The notes: generated by a model not told the origin, from the sequence alone. A DNA stretch of 64,000 bases from Elysia chlorotica (GCA_003991915.1 RQTK01000703.1:1-64000), one strand, 5' to 3'. Numbered from the stretch's first letter, positions 1 through 9,830 are shown. Program-made: numbers and translations.

Positions 1-576
1 CTTTTTTAAGTTGCATTAAACCATTGGTTAGAAAAATTTGTTTCTAAATCTAACATTAAACATTTCTCCCTATGCAATTTTATCTTTTTATGCAAACATT
101 GACTGTTAAAAGTCCTCGCTATGTGTGTACAGCATGATGGAACACACAAAAATCTTTTTTGATTTTCAATTATGACAGTTACAATTGTCTTGTGAGCCCT
201 CAACCCGTTTTTTATCAATAAAAATTTGAATGTATGATAAAGTGGGTCTACTGTTTTATCTCAAGAGACAAAAAAACCTCTAGATCTTTTTACTTTTTTT
301 AGTAATATTATTTTTTAAATTGTAACGGAGAGGACATTTTTTCACTTTTTCAAAAGGTCAAGGTCATATGCTGGGTCACCTGTGTGACATTAAGGTCTAA
401 TTTTATAGCATTGTCATCATACATGTATGTTCTGATAAATGATCTACTAAGAATAAAAAAAAACTGTTAAAAAAATTTTTGTTTTTGCATCTTTACTTTT
501 CTCACTTTAATTGAAAAAGTCCCATATCTCATCTAAAATTCTAGTTAAAAACTTTAAAGCGGTGTTTGGGTTTCGA
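1..576. other. AT-rich DNA without gene
   Basis: I see no coding region here. Short homopolymer tracts of A and T are frequent, and the few open frames are short with no recognisable motif. Confidence 0.6.
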
Positions 577-657
577 CGGGGATGGTGACGGGGTGGGGAT
601 GGGGATGGGGTGGGGTTTGGACTGGGGATGGGGATGGGGATGGAGTGAGTGAGTGAG
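577..657. repeat. GGGGAT minisatellite
   Basis: Irregular tandem units of GGGGAT and GGGGTGGGGAT, ending in GAGT repeats. The strand is strongly G-rich and could in principle form quadruplexes. It leads directly into an interspersed repeat that starts with GAGTTTGTTTTACGGC. Confidence 0.8.
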
Positions 658-730
658 TTTGTTTTACGGCACGTCAGCACGGTAACGGCTATGTTGTGCC
701 CATGATGTCCGAAGACAGTTAATGCATTAT
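651..730. repeat. Interspersed repeat R1, copy 1
   Basis: The block containing CAGCACGGTAACGGCTATG is found again at 5314-5373 and, diverged, at 29066-29096. Similar GAGTGAGTTTGTTTTACG openings are familiar from molluscan genomes, from memory. It has no coding content and its family is not assigned. Confidence 0.6.
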
Positions 731-854
731 ACTAGTAGCAACGGTGTTTCCTTATCTCTTTGAGTAGTAAAATCAAAAAAATTGTGCGTAAAAGGTTTGG
801 CCAAAAACGAGTATGTACAGTAATTTAAAAGATCCATGTGTAGGATTATCACAG

Positions 855-1399
855 TTAAATTTTATTATACACATCAATGTCCTTCGGGTACCTAAGTAGA
901 CGCTGAGGACTAACATGGGTAAATATGCTCTCTAGAGGCTTGGAAGCCAGGTACACATTTCTTTCCCGGTGAAAAGCCGGACAATCAACCAGAATGTGAC
1001 TAATGGACAATTGACAGTTGCAGGTACGGTATGACACAGTGGAGGCTCTTCACCTCTCAGTAGAAAAGCGTGAGTAAGATGAGAATGTCCAAGTCGGACT
1101 CGATCGAGTACCACTTGGTCTCGTCGTCTTGCCTGAGAGATTCCTGGCCAGTGACCTAAATGTGGTTGGACACAGTGCAATTTGTTGGTTGTCATATTGT
1201 TCCATCGCGCCTTCCAGTTTTCTTTTATAAACGTGTGTATAATTGGCTTAACATCAGATGCTGGTATTTGCAACTGAGTAGGTTCAAGTTCAAGCCCAAT
1301 TTTGGCGAGTTCGTCAGCCATTTCATTCCCTTCTATACCGACGTGGCTGAGAGCAATTCTCTTACCACCCGTCTGAATTTCGTGAATACGCTCTAGCAC
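855..1399 (-). pseudogene. LINE RNase H and terminal zinc-knuckle fragment
   Basis: The minus strand encodes the end of a non-LTR retrotransposon polyprotein. The upstream frame (1399 downwards) has the RNase H signature SHVGIEGNEMADELAK followed by a basic linker and ARRRDQVVLDRVRLGH. A shift near 1025 moves into the frame holding CNCQLSISHILVDCPAFHRER, the C-x-C...H...C knuckle typical of RNase H-bearing LINEs. The ORF ends at the stop near 855. The colinear reverse-transcriptase pieces at 1865-2040 and 2760-3156 probably belong to the same old copy. The frameshift makes it non-functional. Confidence 0.8.
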
Positions 1400-1868
1400 C
1401 TTGAGTATCCTTGGGTTTTAGCAGATTTGCCTCCCCCACCGCTTTCACCAAATGTGGGTGATGTGAAATATTTCATGAATGTTTCTCGTACTCGCAAGGC
1501 ATTTTTTGTGGATCGATTGAATCCGTTTGTGGTGGATCCTTGAACGCCTGTAAAGTTATTTCGTGCTTGCAACTGTTCACCAGCTAAATTACATGGTGAC
1601 ACACTTGATTTGACAATATCTGTCGCAGTGTTTGGTTGGACATCCATTGGCCTTTCTAGAAGTCTCCACATCATAGCTATCGACCAAAAGATCATTCAAC
1701 AACATTCTTGCTCTTGACAAGCGGTTATTGAAAACTTCTTTCTCACGTGTAAGTTGACGATGAGAGTACGGTTTCATGATATAGTCTTTTAATGGGAAGG
1801 CATCATCAGCAACAAAGACTAATGGCAATTTGATGTCTGTGGTATTGTGCCCCCAGTGGGACGGTTGA
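1400..1868 (-). pseudogene. PIF/Harbinger (HARBI1-like) transposase fragment
   Basis: On the minus strand the motif LPLVFVADDAFPLKDYIMKPY is followed by EKEVFNNRLSRAR, matching the DDE-core region of HARBI1-like transposases, where the Asp before AFP is catalytic. A frameshift near 1690 separates it from the downstream continuation MWRLLERPMDVQPNTATDIVK and the C-terminal ALRVRETFMKYF. A LINE reverse-transcriptase piece lies immediately upstream in the same open frame and a LINE RNase H piece lies downstream, so the fragment sits inside LINE sequence. It is inactive. Confidence 0.75.
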
Positions 1869-2040
1869 GGATTCCTGATGCACAGCTGCATGGTTCTCTC
1901 TAGATGATGTAGATGCTTGCCCTCTATGTACAAGGCAAAGTCATCCACAAATAGAGATGCATTTGCATTGCTTGAAACAGATTTCATGATGTTATTGATT
2001 TTTAAGTTAAAAAGAATTGATGAACATGTGCTGAAAGGAC
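1869..2040 (-). pseudogene. LINE reverse transcriptase fragment with FVDD box
   Basis: Minus-strand translation gives ILFNLKINNIMKSV and then SLFVDDFALYIEGK. FVDD, about nt 1940-1951, is the metal-binding YxDD-type motif of reverse transcriptase; the following LERTMQLC is typical of RNase H-bearing LINEs. The open frame runs directly into Harbinger sequence with no stop at the join. Confidence 0.75.
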
Positions 2041-2041
2041 A

Positions 2042-2392
2042 ATGGGAAAAAAATCTATCTTGCAATTTTGGAGAGGGATGATTGGTATTGAAGCCTACAG
2101 CAGCTTGGTAAAATTTGTCTTGCAATTGTTAGCCCTACCCCAGAGCACAGCTGGTGTTGAGAGAATTTTTTCAAAGATAAATCTCAACAAGAGATTGAGG
2201 AGCAGGCTTTCTGTCACCACCACTGAGGCCATCATGAAAGTGTCGCAAAGATTTCCCTCAAATTTTTCTGTCGACAATGAATTGATGACCCTTTACAACA
2301 ACGCCAGAAAAAGATACATCAGCAAGTACTCTGACTCTGAGAGGCAAACTTTCGAGAGCGCCACTATTTCTGAGTCATTGATTTCCTTTTAA
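2042..2392 (+). pseudogene. hAT transposase C-terminal dimerisation fragment
   Basis: The plus-strand ORF contains LALPQSTAGVERIFSKINLN followed by RSRLSVTTTEAIMKVSQ, the conserved hAT C-terminal dimerisation region. The catalytic core and zinc finger are absent, so this is a tail fragment of about 116 codons ending in TAA at 2390-2392. It abuts LINE sequence on both sides. Confidence 0.8.
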
Positions 2393-2574
2393 CCCCCTCG
2401 CCTCGCTTGGAAATATCACATACTGTAAATAACTGTTAATATTTTGTTTAAACGCTGCAATTTGCTATTAAACACATTATCTTAAGCTTTTAAGTTCTAA
2501 CAATAGATTAAGTAAGTCTTCATCAAACTTTTTTTGGGGTGTACATGGACTTTGTTTGAATGGATGCATAAATC

Positions 2575-2760
2575 AAATAGAAGACGTGAAAAGAAGATTT
2601 ACAAAAAAAAATATGTGGTATGCAAAACATAAGCTATGAGGAAAGCTAGAGTCACTAAAACTTCCTAGCTTAGAATTCAGGCAATCAAGAGGAGACCTCA
2701 TTGAAATGTATAAACTCACACATAATATCTATCACACTGGAAGTTGGATACGAGATTATT
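2575..2760 (+). pseudogene. LINE C-terminal fragment, plus strand
   Basis: The plus strand from 2648 reads ESLKLPSLEFRQSRGDLIEM and then YKLTHNIYHTGSW. LxLPSLExRRxRGDLIxxYK is the familiar region after the reverse transcriptase of CR1/RTE-type LINEs. The preceding RRFTKK and YEE blocks lie in shifted frames, so the fragment is degraded. Its orientation is opposite to the flanking LINE pieces, so it is a separate element. Confidence 0.65.
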
Positions 2761-3156
2761 AACCTCCAAGTACCAAGACAGTCGTCTGGCCACCATTTTT
2801 TCAAAAAGTTTGCAGAGGCAGCTTGTTAAGGCTATAGGCCTGTAATTTTGTGGATTTTCCGAGTCTTTTCCAGGTTTTAAAATAACGGTGGCTTGACGCC
2901 CAGACTCTGGAAAAGTACCGGACGTTCAAATTTTGTTAAATAGATGTAGTAGTATTTGAATACATTGAAATGGTAGATTTTTTAAGATTACATTGTGTAA
3001 AAAATCTGGCCCTGCGGCCGTTTCCTTCAGTTGTTTGAGGCATACATGTAGTTCTTTATATGAAAATCGTTTATTATAATCTTTGGAGCACTCCGGGGAG
3101 AAGTCAATCGTTTTCTCCTCAGACTGCTCTTTAAAACTTTTGAATTTAGGGGAGTA
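2760..3156 (-). pseudogene. LINE reverse transcriptase N-terminal fragment
   Basis: The minus strand reads YNKRFSYKELHVCLKQ, AAGPDFLHNVILKNLP, then SGTFPESGRQATVI, LKPGKDSENPQNYRPIALTS and CLCKLFEKMVARRLSWYLE. These are motifs 0 to 2 of a LINE reverse transcriptase. At least one in-frame stop and one frame change disrupt it. It is colinear with the FVDD piece at 1869-2040 and the RNase H piece at 855-1399, consistent with one ancient element cut apart by later insertions. Confidence 0.8.
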
Positions 3157-4140
3157 GTGATGGTATGGAGCCCAAACTGCCAAAAGAATGGACAGAAGGG
3201 CAGTTACCCCCATATAAAACTGAAGAGGCATACCAGCTGTGGCTTGACGAAACAGATGAAACACAGGCTTCATCACAGCATCAGGGTCCTGACAAGACTA
3301 AGACTGAATCAGAATCTCTGGCTGGCCAACAGGAGGATGATGACAACTTTGAAAGTGAGAAAAACCGTCTTGATATTTCAGAATACAATATACCTATTAG
3401 GCAACGTTTCCAACAAATGGGAAATATTAGAACAAAAACTGTAAATGGAGCCATGAGAAATATCCCAACTGCTCAGAATAGACAAAAAAGACTATGACAA
3501 AAAGAGAGAAGGGTCCAAATCGAATGATGGTGAAAGTGTTCTGGTTTACAACATGCGCAGAGCTGACCGCAAGAGCGGGAAATCTGCCAATTCATGGCTT
3601 GGCCCCTACAACATCGCCAGACAATTGCCAAATAAAACATTTGAGTTGGACTAACAAAACTGAGACTGTCCAACAGGAGGATGATGACAAATTTGAGACA
3701 TGGAGAAAGCTGAAATGTGCCCTTCTTCAATTGCCACCACCAGTAGACAGTCCACATCGCTTTTTCCAACCTCATCTTGGACAACCAGAACAAACAAATT
3801 GTATTATTGCCTGGTGATGGCAATTGCCTATTTAGAGCAATGAGCTTGGAACTAACTGGGAGTCAGGAGAGTCACGGCAAAATAAGGACATCACTGTGAT
3901 GTTCATGCTTCAAAATCAAGAACATTTTTGCGGGTATATAGGCATGGACGTGCCTTTATACTCAAAAGATTCTAAAATGGAAAGTCTGTGCACTTGGGGT
4001 ACAGATGTTGAAATCCTTTGTTTGGCAACACTGTTAAAAACCATCATTTATGTCTACACCAAGATTGGAAATATGCCAGCTTGGGTTGCATATAAGCCAA
4101 GAATTTATTTAAAAAAAGCACCATCCCTGTAAACAGCCAA
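3157..4140 (+). pseudogene. Integrase/OTU-protease element, copy 1
   Basis: The first frame gives LPKEWTEGQLPPYKTEEAY and RQRFQQMGNIRTK, a linker-like region. After a shift near 3497 comes VLVYNMRRADRKSGKSANSW plus LGPYNIARQLPN, resembling the GPY/F-type integrase C-terminal module of Ty3/gypsy and Ginger elements. Shifted again, the block near 3820 resembles the OTU catalytic motif GDGNCLFRAMS, and 3896-4100 gives CTWGTDVEILCLATLLKT with IYVYTKIGN, matching the OTU core. Several frameshifts and an internal deletion, relative to copy 2, inactivate it. The reading as integrase plus OTU is from motifs and has not been searched. Confidence 0.6.
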
Positions 4141-4414
4141 GCTATCTATATAAAGAAGGTGTGCAGTCACTATGAAAGGGCCACCAAAGTAGGTGCAGTG
4201 CACTCTGCTTGCATTGAACTTTGATAAGTTGTTTTTCCTTTTTTTGGTGACCCTCATTTGTGACAGAAAGCTTTTTTATCTTTGTTATTTTCTAATAAAT
4301 AAGTTTATCTTCTGATGCATAGATCTTAATGTTAGCCCCCCAGTGACTTTAACTTATCAGTAGTCAACTGCATTTCGTCTAATCCATTTTTCAATATAAT
4401 TTCTATTTCAGTTT
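4141..4414. other. Unassigned DNA between element fragments
   Basis: No coding motif is visible. The segment may be the 3' flank of the integrase/OTU copy. Confidence 0.4.
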
Positions 4415-4690
4415 ATTTCACTTCCGTGCCTTGGCTGAGGAGTTGTATGGGAAGACATGGTCGACACAGTGTAGGACAGCTAAACCCAAGCAGGCATGTC
4501 GCCTGACAATCTTGTCAGGGTTGGACTGTCCTGCCTATTCTATTTTAAAAGGTTGTCCGCCATCCACAATGCTTGTTGCTGTCGCTTTCTGTCTCCCTCT
4601 AGTGTACCATACAGCACCATCTTGTCCAGGCTGTTGTCAAGAGTGATATTGCCAAACCACTCAAGCTTCTTCTTTGGACCACCACTACCA
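4415..4690 (-). pseudogene. LINE endonuclease/RT C-terminal tail fragment
   Basis: Minus-strand translation gives RLEWFGNITLDNSLDKMVLY and GTLEGDRKRQQQALWMADN. This resembles the short C-terminal tail of RTE/CR1-type LINE proteins (L-x-x-FGH...EGxRxRGRQ...W.DN). It sits between the two integrase/OTU copies. A related but better preserved tail is at 53357-53740. Confidence 0.55.
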
Positions 4691-4699
4691 AATTTCCCT

Positions 4700-5313
4700 A
4701 ACAGTCTTGATATTTCAGATTACAGTATACCTATTAGGCAACGTTTTCAACAAATGGGAAATATTAGAACAAAAACTGTAAATGGAGCCATGAGAAACAT
4801 CCCAACTGCTCAGAATAGACAAAAAAGACTATGACAAAAAGAGAGAAGGGTCCAAATCGAATGATGGTGAAAGTGTTCTGGTTTACAACATGCGCAGAGC
4901 TGACCGCAAGAGCGGGAAATCTGCCAATTCATGGCTTGGCCCCTACAACATCGCCAGACAATTGCCAAATAAAACATTTGAGTTGGCAAACAACGGAGTC
5001 ATCTTAAATTTAAAAAATAAAGTAAGTGGAGCCAACTTAAAGCCCAACCTAAAGAGGAAATGTACATCTCCAGTTCCTGATGAACAGTTCCTTCAACAAC
5101 TCGAAACTGATGTGACAATTTGTGGACAAGAACCTTCTTTTGCAGCAGTGTTCAATCCTACTGATGAGACATGGAGAAAGCTGAAATGTGCCCTTCTTCA
5201 ATTGCCACCACCAGTAGACAGTCCACATCGCATTTTCCAACCTCATCTTGGACAACCAGAACAAACAAATTCTATTATTGGTGATGGCAATTGCTTATTT
5301 AGAGCAATGAACT
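4700..5313 (+). pseudogene. Integrase/OTU-protease element, copy 2
   Basis: Nearly identical to 3365-3648 at its start, with the same frameshift at the QNRQKRL stop, so the two copies share a parent that was already broken. From 4890 one long frame gives the integrase C-terminal-like MRRADRKSGKSANSWLGPYN, a linker with VPECxx-free basic sequence, FNPTDETWRKLKCALLQLPPP and finally IIGDGNCLFRAMNLS, the OTU Asp and Cys motif. The frame is cut at 5314, where repeat R1 begins, so the rest of the OTU domain is missing. It keeps about 170 bases that copy 1 has deleted. Confidence 0.6.
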
Positions 5314-5373
5314 TGAGTTTGTTTTTAGCACGGTAACGGCTATGTTGTGCGCATGATGTCTTAAGACAGTTAA
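5314..5373. repeat. Interspersed repeat R1, copy 2
   Basis: Shares TTTTTAGCACGGTAACGGC and the following TATGTTGTGC block with copy 1 at 651-730. It truncates the OTU-coding frame exactly at its left edge, which marks it as the later insertion or a recombination joint. Confidence 0.6.
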
Positions 5374-5716
5374 TCTCTTAAAAGTGGGTTTTGTCTCAGA
5401 ATATTAGTTTGGTTACATACATGCTCTGTAAATTTTGTTCGGGGGTTTGACAATATATTTGAGGTCAGTGTGCGAAATTGCAGGTGAATAGGTTTGTATT
5501 TTTTTGCAACTTGTAATTTTTTGTTTCCATAACATGATTTGAATTGCATAACCTAAAATGTCTGCTCTTTTCCTTTTTTTTTTACATCCTGCTCCCAGGC
5601 CTGCCTCCAGTTGATGGGCGTGGAAAGCATGCTAGTCGTCCACACAAAATGCCTGACGAGCTGCGCCAGAGGATCAGAGACCACATCTCTTCGTTCAGAG
5701 GAAGGCAGTCTCATTA
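5374..5716. other. Unassigned DNA
   Basis: A short frame with hydrophobic start at 5544-5720 has no recognisable motif and merges into the SINE. I do not call it a gene. Confidence 0.4.
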
Positions 5717-5990
5717 CTCGCAAGAGGTTGGTTGGTTGGGTTGGTTTAACGTCCACCAGCAGTACTATATAGGCTATATTGTGGACGGGACCCAAGACGG
5801 ACGTATGACAACTTTATGTGCTGCCACACACGAAACAGGGCGGGGATACCATGACTCCTGTCTCAGCCGGTCACACTATACTGACACCGACCCAACCAGT
5901 CGGGAACGCAACAGCCAGGATTCGAACTCGGGACCTTTTGCCTCGGAAGCCGATGTTCTACCCCTGGACCACCGCGCCCCCTCGCAAGAG
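5717..5990 (-). mobile_element. Full-length tRNA-derived SINE with perfect 10-bp target duplication
   Basis: The element body is 5727-5980 on the minus strand. Read in its own direction it has a tRNA-like head with an A-box-like GGTCCAGGGGTAGAAC and a B-box-like GAGTTCGAATCCTGG, then the body CTGGTTGGGTCGGTGTCAGT and a tail in GGTTTAACG form (complement). Identical CTCGCAAGAG flanks at 5717-5726 and 5981-5990 are the target-site duplication. The perfect duplication and intact boxes suggest a comparatively recent insertion. It serves as the reference copy for the other SINE fragments in the window. Confidence 0.9.
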
Positions 5991-5992
5991 AA

Positions 5993-6027
<35 letters not shown>

Positions 6028-6029
6028 AA

Positions 6030-6075
<46 letters not shown>
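5993..6075. repeat. Compound AT/AC/AG microsatellite
   Basis: About 24 bases of AT repeat, then a short AC run, then about 43 bases of AG repeat. It begins next to the SINE target-site duplication. Confidence 0.95.
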
Positions 6076-6077
<2 letters not shown>

Positions 6078-6231
6078 TCTCCCGTGCGTACATTGTTATA
6101 GGTTTTATGTTAGAGAGGAATTATGGAAGCAGTAACAGTAATGATGAAAAAGATTTACTTGATAATGGTATAGATATCACAAAGAAAGCAGAAAGTCTAC
6201 TTAGTATGCCAAGTGTTGTCCATCAATCAAA

Positions 6232-7410
6232 ATGGCATTATTAGGTGGTATGCATCAGAGCAAATTGACAAGCATTGTGTCCAAAGACAAACTTTTGATC
6301 TTGTTCGGGGAAGCACTACTACAAAAGTATGGACCCATTAAAAAAAATGACATAGCTCAGCGTTTGAGACAACTGTCACGCCTTTTGCTTGAATGTCAAG
6401 AAAAAGTTTCAGGCACCATTACCTATTTTGGATTATTATGTGGGAAACAGTTTGATGTGTGCTTGGAAGCAACTGGCAGCCTTTGTGACCTGAAAATTAC
6501 TAATGATGGAAGGAAAGAATTCAAAACTCCATCTTTAGCCCTGAGATTGGGTCATTTGCTTAAAAAAATGGTAATGACAAAGCAAGGACACTGTTTAAGG
6601 AATGATGATCTGGATGGATTGAAAGAAGCTGAGACATTTGGTAAACTATTGCAAGCTGAATGGACGGATTCTGTTGCTTCTAATGCACATAATACACTGA
6701 AATGAAGGAAAGACCAATCCGTTCAAGTACTTCCTCTAACTGATGATTTGCGTCTTCTTAGACAATACCAGCTAGATGAAATCAACAAATGTGTTAACAG
6801 CCTCAAATGTGAACCCAGCTATACCACATGGAGAAAGTTGGCTCAATTAATCATGACAAGAATGACTATTTTCAACAAGCGTCGAGGAGGAGAAGTATCT
6901 AAACTACTTTTAGAAACGTATCAAAGTAGGCCAGACTGGAAAAAGCTCACAAACCAAGAGGTGTTAAACTCACTTCAGCCATTGGAAAAAACATTGTTGA
7001 AAAGGATTGATTTGGTCCAGATACCTGGTAAAAAAAATCGAAAAGTGCCGATGCTGATTACAACTGATGTTAAGAATGCCCTCGAAGTGTTAAATGCAAA
7101 TCGAGACGCAGTAGGCATACCTGACACCAATCCATATTGTTTTGCCAGCAGATCATCCTCGGGATATTTGAATAACTGGCAAGCTCTAAACTTGATCACT
7201 CAGGAGGCATCCTTGCAACATTCCGAACTGATCACTTCAACTAAACTACGCAAATATAATGCCACTGTTTCCCAGTTATTTGATCTAAATAATGGAGAGT
7301 TGGAATGGCTCTCTAATCACATGGGGCATGATCTTAATATCCACAAAGATTGTTACCGCTTGCACGATTCTACAATAGAAATTGCGAAGGTGTCACGTCT
7401 ATTAATGGCA
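6232..7410 (+). pseudogene. Tyrosine-recombinase-like transposon protein, one in-frame stop
   Basis: One frame runs from 6232 through a single TGA at 6703-6705 and on to about 7410. In the part starting at 6748, residues 41-53 (IFNKRRGGEVSKL) look like the Arg I box of tyrosine recombinases. A basic KKNRKVPM strand follows, then TSTKLRKYNATVSQ (Arg II at 168, with Thr/Ser where the first His of HxxR would be), NHMGHD (His 191/194) and DCYR (Tyr 203). Order and spacing fit the R-K-HxxR-H-Y catalytic set. Crypton-type DNA transposons carry such enzymes, but the family here is not proven. The next residues switch without a stop into hAT transposase sequence. Confidence 0.6.
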
Positions 7411-8242
7411 ATAGATTCCGCCCAGACAATTCTACAACAGACGTTGTCAAAAGCTCGATTTGTCCATTGCTATGCACACAAATGGGCTTTAGTTGTGCGG
7501 AAGTCGTGTGAATCAGTACAAAGTGTCAGCTTGTTTTTCGGATTCATTCAAAACCTGTGTCATTTTTTCAGGGCTTCACCCAAGAGAGCGTGTCTTCTAG
7601 ACGGAATCTTACCTGGAGCATGTGCCACACGTTGGTTGACACGAGGAAAATCGGTGGCTGCAGTTGAAAACAAGTTTGATGAAACCGAGAACGTTTTGAC
7701 AAAAGTGAGCACGGACTCGGGCTACGATTCAGCAACTAAATCTGAGGCAACAGGTCTGCTGGCTCAGATGAGAAATGTCGAAAATTTATGTTTGCTGAAA
7801 GTTTTCAAACGGATTTTTTGTTTGAGTGATGTTGTCACTCGCATACTGCAACAAAAAAACTTAGACGTAATGATAGTATCGGCCAAAACAAAAGACTACG
7901 AGCACCAGTTGTAAGACATGAGAACTGAAAGTGTTTTTCAAGAAGTGTGGACAGACGTTCTGTCTTTAAATCCTACATTTCCAAGAAAGCGAAAGATGCC
8001 AGCCAAACTAAATAGGGACACTGGTAACTCTCAGAGCGAAACATCAGAAGCGGGATTTGAAGATTATAAAAAGTCTTATGTATGAACTTGTAGACATTCT
8101 TGTGAACGAACTGAAGTACCGTTTTGAAAACATTGAACGGTTCCAGTGTCCAGACAACTTCGACAAACTTTATTCAGATCCTATCAAAGTGAAAGCACTA
8201 ATTTGTACCATGAAGTCAGACTGTCCTTCGCTTGTCCCTGAT
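7411..8242 (+). pseudogene. hAT transposase fragment fused to the recombinase frame
   Basis: From about codon 223 of the frame starting at 6748 the sequence becomes ARFVHCYAHKWALVVRKSC, then CATRWLTRGKSVAAVENKF and LLKVFKRIFCLSDVVTRILQ, ending at TAA 7912-7914. HCYAH and the ATRW block are typical of ZMYM/hAT-like transposase cores. The continuation in other frames (DILVNELKYRFENIERF, 8090-8150) matches the later hAT helical region. Stops and shifts break it. The joint with the recombinase frame near 7410 is open and in frame. Confidence 0.65.
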
Positions 8243-9830
8243 ACCGAGTCCTTCTTTTGCCAGTTGAAAATATTGTATGGCCCATACATCGGAACGTGTG
8301 GTCTTCACGTTCTCCATAACGCATTCAAAGATGGCGTAAAGGAATCTGGCTGGGAGTTCACTTCTTCACTTTTAAAATCAGTGTACTACCTTTTTCAAGA
8401 GTCTCCGGCAAGAAGAGATGAGGCTCTTAATCCTCCCAGCAATCAAGACGTATGTGAAAGCCTGCAAGGATGGAAAAGCAGCAGAACCCCTATGTAAATC
8501 ATTCAAGCTTGTTAGTGATTTCTTGTCAGATAAATTGTTAGATGTTAGGCTCCAATGTTCCATCCATGTTTGCAAAATACTCCAGCCTTTTCTTGAGAAA
8601 TACCAATCCAATGACCCCTTTACTCCCTATCTGCCTTCTGATCTGTTTGAAATCATCAAGAGACTGTAATCGCTGATTCTCAAGGATGAAGTTTTAATGA
8701 CTCTTAGTATGAACAACATTGCAAAACCAGAGATATGAAAGAGGAGCACTTCTTATCGTACAACAAAATTCTTTTAGGATGTCAAGCAGAGCAGGAGCTG
8801 AGAAAGCTTCATAAGTTCAAACGTATTTCTGACAGAGATGTTATGAGTGTGTGCCCGGACTTCAAGAAGATGATCAATGCATTGGTTAAAAAATGATAAA
8901 GAAAAGCCCAATAGCTTACAAATTGGCCAGGGATGTTACATGTCTAAATCCAGAGAACTTTTCCTGTCCCGATGCCCCAACAAAGTTTAAAGATATGGTT
9001 AACCATCTGAAAACATGCAGATGGCTCTCAGAGGATGAAGTCAATGATTTCAATATTCCAACATGAGAAGGAACTGTGCCGGTACTGAGATTGAAGTTGA
9101 ACGGAGACTTGACCAGTTTTATGAAAAGATGGACATAATGAACATGCCTGCCCTAAGGAAGGTTGTGAACATGATCCTGACCCTAAACATGGGAATGCAG
9201 AAGTGGAGAGAGGGTTCTCTGTTATTAAAGAAGTCTCCACTGACAATATGTCTAAGAGGACCATCATAGCCAAGAGGCTCATTTGTCAGTATATCAGTGA
9301 TCATGGCCCGCCTGCAATAATACCACTGAATAAAGCAATGTTGTCATCATGCAGTGGAGCATATAGAAAGTATAAAGCTGCATTACAAGAAGATAGAAGT
9401 TTGAAGGAAATGGATGAGGAAACCAAACAGAAGAAGAGGAAAGCTGAAGAATTGAAGGTGATGAGCAGTAAGAAGAGGAAAGTGGAATTAAGCAGATGAC
9501 CTAGCAGAAGAGGCTGAGGGTAGGAAATCCAAAGAGGCACATGAACTTCTTGTACAGAGCAATGCACTCCGTAAAGATGCAAAGGAAAAGAAGGCTGACC
9601 TCAAAGACATCATTGCTTCCATCCAAAGCTTAAAACAACATACCAGAAGACATGTAAATAGTGTACATACTTTTAATACTGCCACAAGAGTTCAAAACAA
9701 CAATGAACCATCAGCCCAGCTCACTGCATCATCCAATTCAGGACTATTTGACCTACTACCGCTGGATACCATGATGATGATAATGTTCCACTTACAAATC
9801 AATGATATTGATAAGGTAAGCCCATTATGA
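8243..9830 (+). pseudogene. Unclassified transposase-like remnant
   Basis: Pieces in shifting frames read GTCGLHVLHNAFKDG, LYYLF-like KSVYYLFQESPARRDE (8270-8425), then IKTYVKACKDGKAAEPLCKS and KILQPFLEKYQSNDPFTPYL (8430-8660). Later comes MERGFSVIKEVSTDN (9203) and a Lys/Glu-rich coiled coil (9500-9650). xVERGFSxxK resembles the C-terminal part of hAT-like transposases, and I recall similar uncharacterised proteins in invertebrate genomes. At least four frame changes are present. The family is not assigned. Confidence 0.5.

Noticed and set aside
3473-3823. 116-codon minus-strand ORF
   Set aside because: Antisense of the integrase/OTU copy, no recognisable domain.
5544-6101. 185-codon plus-strand ORF with hydrophobic start
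   Set aside because: Most of it is antisense SINE and microsatellite.
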